From assembly GCA_029721435.1 (NCBI GenBank), contig CM056573.1, positions 3,754,001-3,818,000 on the forward strand: a stretch of DNA of 64,000 nucleotides, in the 5' to 3' direction. How positions within the stretch are numbered: position 1 is the stretch's first letter; every line of letters begins with the position of its first letter. Positions 59,641 to 64,000 of this stretch are shown one piece after another. The stretch is from Gymnothorax reevesii. Its lineage: Eukaryota > Chordata > Actinopteri > Anguilliformes > Muraenidae. The notes under the pieces were generated by a model. It was not told where the DNA came from. It searched no databases and worked only from the letters and a program-made list of their open reading frames with translations. The translations under genes were made by a program, and so were the position numbers.

Positions 59641-62600
59641 GTAACATTTTTCCATCGCGTTACGTGCACAGATGTGTCATTACCGTGCCGAGTAATACAG
59701 GATACTTTGGTGCACAATCGTGAAATTTCTTTGTATTAACTCGTTCGTTACGTTAGTTGCAGTAACTCCTGGGATATAGTAACATCATACATGGACAATA
59801 TCCTGAATTCATTGTGTGGAACAGAAAAGGCTGAGGGGAAGCCTGCTGAACGAATGTAATGACGTCCGCTGCATGCAAGTTCTAGCAACCGACACAAACC
59901 TCTAAATTTAGCCCGACGATTTTAGCCGTACTTTGCGACAGCTGCCGGCCGTCTGATGCAAACAGCAGTTGCTGATATTGAATGAGGAGTTGAGGACAGT
60001 TTCAGGACTTGCTCCTCACTTCGCATGGAAAATACTGACGGAAAGAATCTTCAACATCAGCTCATTAGGTTGGCTCATTCATCTGCGGGCTACATGGTTT
60101 AATAAGTGATATAATTCTCTGCTTCTAATCTAGTATTGCATTGTGACCGTATGTAACTTATGAGTAGCAACCTTATTGGAGTACTTCTTTGACTGTTTTT
60201 ATGAATGGAACTGAGGGGTTATTATTATCTTAGTAAGATGACCGATGGAGACATAGACTCTTGCCTTCTGTTTGGAACATTTTATTAATATTGACACATC
60301 TGTTAAAGATACCGCTTGAGTTCTTACAATCACTAAGAAATGTGACGTACTGGCTCGGTGCTCAAAATTTTCACTGGCTGCTTGTAAATATCAGAATTGA
60401 ATGTAGAATTATTTTGCTAAAGTTGAGGCTTTAGCTGACATGATTCCAGAATATTTTAGTGCTCTTGTCATTTCTTACTCCCCTATAAGATTACTTCTTT
60501 CACAAGGTGTTGCATATTTGAACATCCCAAACACATACACACATTCAGCTGTCTAGCCGGGATCATCCTTAGATTTCTCTCTGGAGGGGAGTTATTCCAT
60601 TTCTTTCCTCAAATCTGTTTCTGGATTTTTCCACCAGCTTTTTTGAGTCTTTTTTGTTTTTGTTTGTTTGTTTGTTTGTTTGTTTGTTTGTTTTTGACCT
60701 TATTTTACTCTGTTGGGGGGATGAGGCCGGGCAATACCCTTTTTTTAATCTGTAAAGTATCTTTATAATAGTCTCTTTGAGAAAAGCGCTAAGCAAATGA
60801 AATAAAATTGAATTGAATGAAATGTAACGTGTTTCATGACACAGGAATATAGTAATAAAACAAATAAAAATAAATAAATAAACCACTCTTTGAATAAAAT
60901 TTCTATTAATTGTATTAATGGTATACCTCTCTGAAGTTTTAATTTTAAGTGGCCTAATATCCTCTGCCTGTGTGTCTTTATCACACACACACACACGCAC
61001 AGAGAGAGAGACAGACATACACACACAGATATATATATACAGATATATATATATATATTTTTTATTTATTTATTTATTTTTTTCTTGAAAGGGGACATTA
61101 GATATATTCAAATATTTAGTTTTGCTGCCCAAAACCACGTGATTTCTCCCCAGGGAGAGCAAAGAGCATGACAAGATAAAATATTACTAAACTGAATATG
61201 AATGTAATATTATATTCTGTGACCATGGAATTAAATTGATTAGCAGATATTAAAACCTTTTATTTGAAATTAATCTGACTGTTTGCTCACTCGTCAGACT
61301 ATGTATTAAATTTATCTGCTGAAATGCACAAATATTTCACCTGTATCTGTGTCTCTCTCCACCAACACCCACAAACAGGCATGACATTTCCACAAAATAT
61401 TTTTTAGAGCTGTTGATAACATTATATGATAATGTTACACTGTCTACTGTTCTTTCGCATTAGTGTCGCTGTTGCAGTTTATCCGTTTTACCACAGCGGG
61501 GCACTGACGCACTTCTAGAGTCAAAGAGTCTACTGTAAGTGTTGACTGGATCATCACTGCTCATATCACACAGCCAAGTACGTCATGGTATCAGTCGAAT
61601 TGTAGAATGTTGAAACTGGCTATTGCTGTTTCACACGCCTCCCAAACCTAATCATTGATTGGGTTTTACAATATAAAGCATCTCATGATTTCCATAAAAC
61701 ATTTCAATCTGCCTCTCTCAAACGTTTCTTATCCCAGGCTGGGAGTGCTGGTTTGTTCATTCACTCTCAGTTACTCAGGCAGAGAAGATCACTTCCATGC
61801 ACCAAATCGATGAACAACTGCAGACGACATGATTTCCATGCTAACATTCGGCGGCCGATCTGATGCAGTGGATGCTGGGTGAATCGAGGCACTTATCTTG
61901 AGGAATGCTTGTTAGCAATACGATTGGGAGGAGCTTCTTACAAAGTAAAAGTCATTGTAGGACCATTTTCTGAACCTCCTGTAACTTTTACAAATTCCAC
62001 GAGATCGATGTAACACCGGCCATGACTCATCAACGTGCCATTAATTATTGTGTTCTGAGCATGTATTTTCTTCCAAGTTATGATGAAGTAGATTTTTTTA
62101 AATTTGTCAATAACAGGATGTTATTGACTCAGCAAAACATATTTCTAAACATATAATGACTGGAATACAAGTGATATCAGGTCAGTAGATTGCATGTAGT
62201 AAACATATCAATGGTTTTTATTTCCTAATATTTGGTGAAATATTATTGTTATGTCCCAAATGCACCAACAGAGGAATAATAATAATTAAAAAACCAGGAA
62301 AAATAAAATGCATGCATATGTTTAACTGAGATGCAAAAAGTGTGGCTATTTTGCTAAAAAAAAAAAAAAAAAAAGAATGCAGGGCTATATCTACATATAA
62401 AAATTCTGGTCAGGGTTAACTGAAAATCAGGGTTGAGAGAAAGGTCAGGGATGGGGATCGGAGATAAAAATGCAACAACCCTGAGATCCAATCTGATCCA
62501 GCTAATATTGATCATTGTCCAAAGCATAACCTTTTGCGCCCCTTGAATACCCGATGATGATCACAAAGGTCCCGCACAGAATAATCCTGCAAATAAACAC

Positions 62601-64000
62601 ACGAAAAAACTGTGCTTGTGGGGTTAGATGGTGCATCACAAGAGGTCACAGCATCAGCGGAACAACCATACATTGCCCTTCCTGACATCAGCACTGGGCA
62701 TTACTCAGCACACTTGCTTTTCTTTGTAATTTCATTCTGACATAATACTGTATATCTGCTGACATCAGGGGAGTTTCCTGGTCTGAGGATCTTAGATTTT
62801 CTGCAGAAAAGTCAATACCGTCCTGATAGAATCTGCCCTACTTATCGAAGCACAGAAAACATATCTGGCTGTGCTGAGGAAAAATCAATTGGATACGAGC
62901 AGTTTTTGAAACATCAGGGGTTGAAAATATACTGCCAACGATGAGTAAAATGGCTTGTGATGAGTTTCTCTCGAAAATGTTAATAGTGTTGTTTTTTTTT
63001 GTTTTTTTTTGTGCTGTAAAGCTAAAATCTTTCCAACTGATTTAATTTCTTGTTAAAGTGCTTATGGATTTTAGTGTGCCTTTAAATGTGAATTTGCGCG
63101 ATTAAATTGTGACCTTTAATTTCTCCTTATCTAGCCAAGAAAAGGAAATTGGGCTTGGGTTAATTAAAATCTATCTTAATTTAAGTCTAAACTAAAATGC
63201 CAATGTTTGTGCATTAGTGTTTTAATCACCTATTCTTTATTACTCAATAAGAAACTGAAAACTCATGGAAGTGTAGTAGTCTTTCACACACAGTTTACAG
63301 GGTTAGGAATAAAGGTCATCTGCAGTACTCCGCTGTCGGGTGTGTGAAATGATGGTGTAAACTCATCGAGCACTTAACCCCATGAAACCCACAGATACAT
63401 ATATGGATCTGCAAAATACAGCCACTCTATTCAAACCCATGGAACTTCAGGCCTATTAAAAATTCTCGTTTAGATCATAAGTATGTGCTGCTGAGATACA
63501 GGGAAATGTGTATAAAATGATGCATAAGATCTAAAGATTTTACATTTAATGTAATGTTGTGGCCATAAAAAACATACCACCCTGGGTGTGAATATTTCTG
63601 TCAGTATCAGTGTGATGTAGCATCAGTGAAGCGCTGCAACCAGCAGATGCAGAATATGTGAGTGACACTGGGCCTCATGCAGCGATTCTCTTAAATTTCT
63701 CTTATATTTTCTCTTATAGTTTTGCCATGAGACAAAATAAGAGAAATAAACTCCAGAGGCGCCAAACGCTCTTACCGGCCAAATCTGCTCTTTCCATGTG
63801 TGTTGAATGTTGAATCCCACTTGATCGTAAATTGGACGCGCGAGGCTGATTGTTTTAAATTAGCATATGACACCCACTATACACCGTTTTAGGGCAGGTG
63901 ACCTGCCGTGTCCAAAGAGCTGGCTGCTCGTGGCAATCTAGGACGCTTTCACGTGAGTTACGATTGTTCCGTACCGTGCCAAAGTACGATTGTCCCCCCT
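59641..64000. other. No gene recognised upstream of map3k7
   Basis: AT-rich sequence with (GTTT)n at about 60660-60692, CA/GA and AT microsatellites at 60980-61070, an A18 tract near 62357 and T tracts near 62990. No exon is recognised on either strand. Confidence 0.5.
60659..61080. repeat. Simple repeats: (GTTT)n, (CA)n, (TA)n, (TTTA)n
   Basis: (TTTG)n at 60659-60692; (AC)n at 60983-60998; (GA)n/(CA)n at 61000-61028; (AT)n at 61029-61060; (TTTA)n to 61080. Confidence 0.9.

Overview
The window is vertebrate nuclear DNA, most likely from a ray-finned fish. The evidence is a vertebrate-type 16-coding-exon gene with GT-AG introns, CpG-rich promoter-like patches, long gene-free stretches, and many fish-typical mobile elements: several Tc1-like families, hAT and Harbinger remnants, a tRNA-derived SINE, a CR1/L2-like LINE and a solo LTR. 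The species cannot be named from this sequence alone.

The only protein-coding host gene I can support is map3k7 (TAK1 kinase), on the minus strand. All sixteen coding exons can be placed with splice sites and consistent phases, from the ATG at 58949-58951 to the TGA at 36523-36525. They give an open frame of 1713 nt (570 codons plus stop). The kinase domain lies in exons 1-8 (58951 down to 51545), a variable linker in exons 9-14, and the C-terminal TAB2/TAB3-binding coiled coil in exons 15-16. A CpG-rich patch at about 59270-59640 is the likely promoter.

The introns are unusually rich in structure. Intron 3 holds a 1.64-kb hAT element with an 8-bp target duplication. Intron 5 holds a 31-bp minisatellite next to the exon 5 donor and a long (UG)n tract next to the exon 6 acceptor. 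Exon 6 itself ends at a GC donor. Intron 8 holds a frameshifted Tc1 element, and intron 9 an array rich in AAGGTCA half-sites. Intron 11 starts with a duplicated donor region. Intron 13 holds a structurally complete Tc1 element whose transposase has lost its first catalytic Asp. Intron 14 starts with a 60-unit, 17-bp minisatellite in which each unit copies the exon 14 splice donor.

Regions 1-36 kb and 59.7-64 kb contain no recognisable host gene. The left part holds an LTR-like repeat (2066-3460), a CpG-rich patch with a perfect CRE (4560-5780), a nested foldback element (7380-8250), a solo LTR with 5-bp target duplication (11309-12427), a LINE remnant (13832-14465), a full-length Tc1 element with an intact DD34E transposase (15125-16730), two decayed Tc1 copies of another family (22800-24470 and 27560-28060), a Harbinger Myb-like remnant (28265-28675), a tandem repeat (29160-29780), a Tc1-type MITE (30211-30417), and a SINE plus hAT MITE just beyond the map3k7 stop codon. 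The most notable observation is the splice-donor minisatellite in map3k7 intron 14, together with several other splice-site oddities in the same gene.
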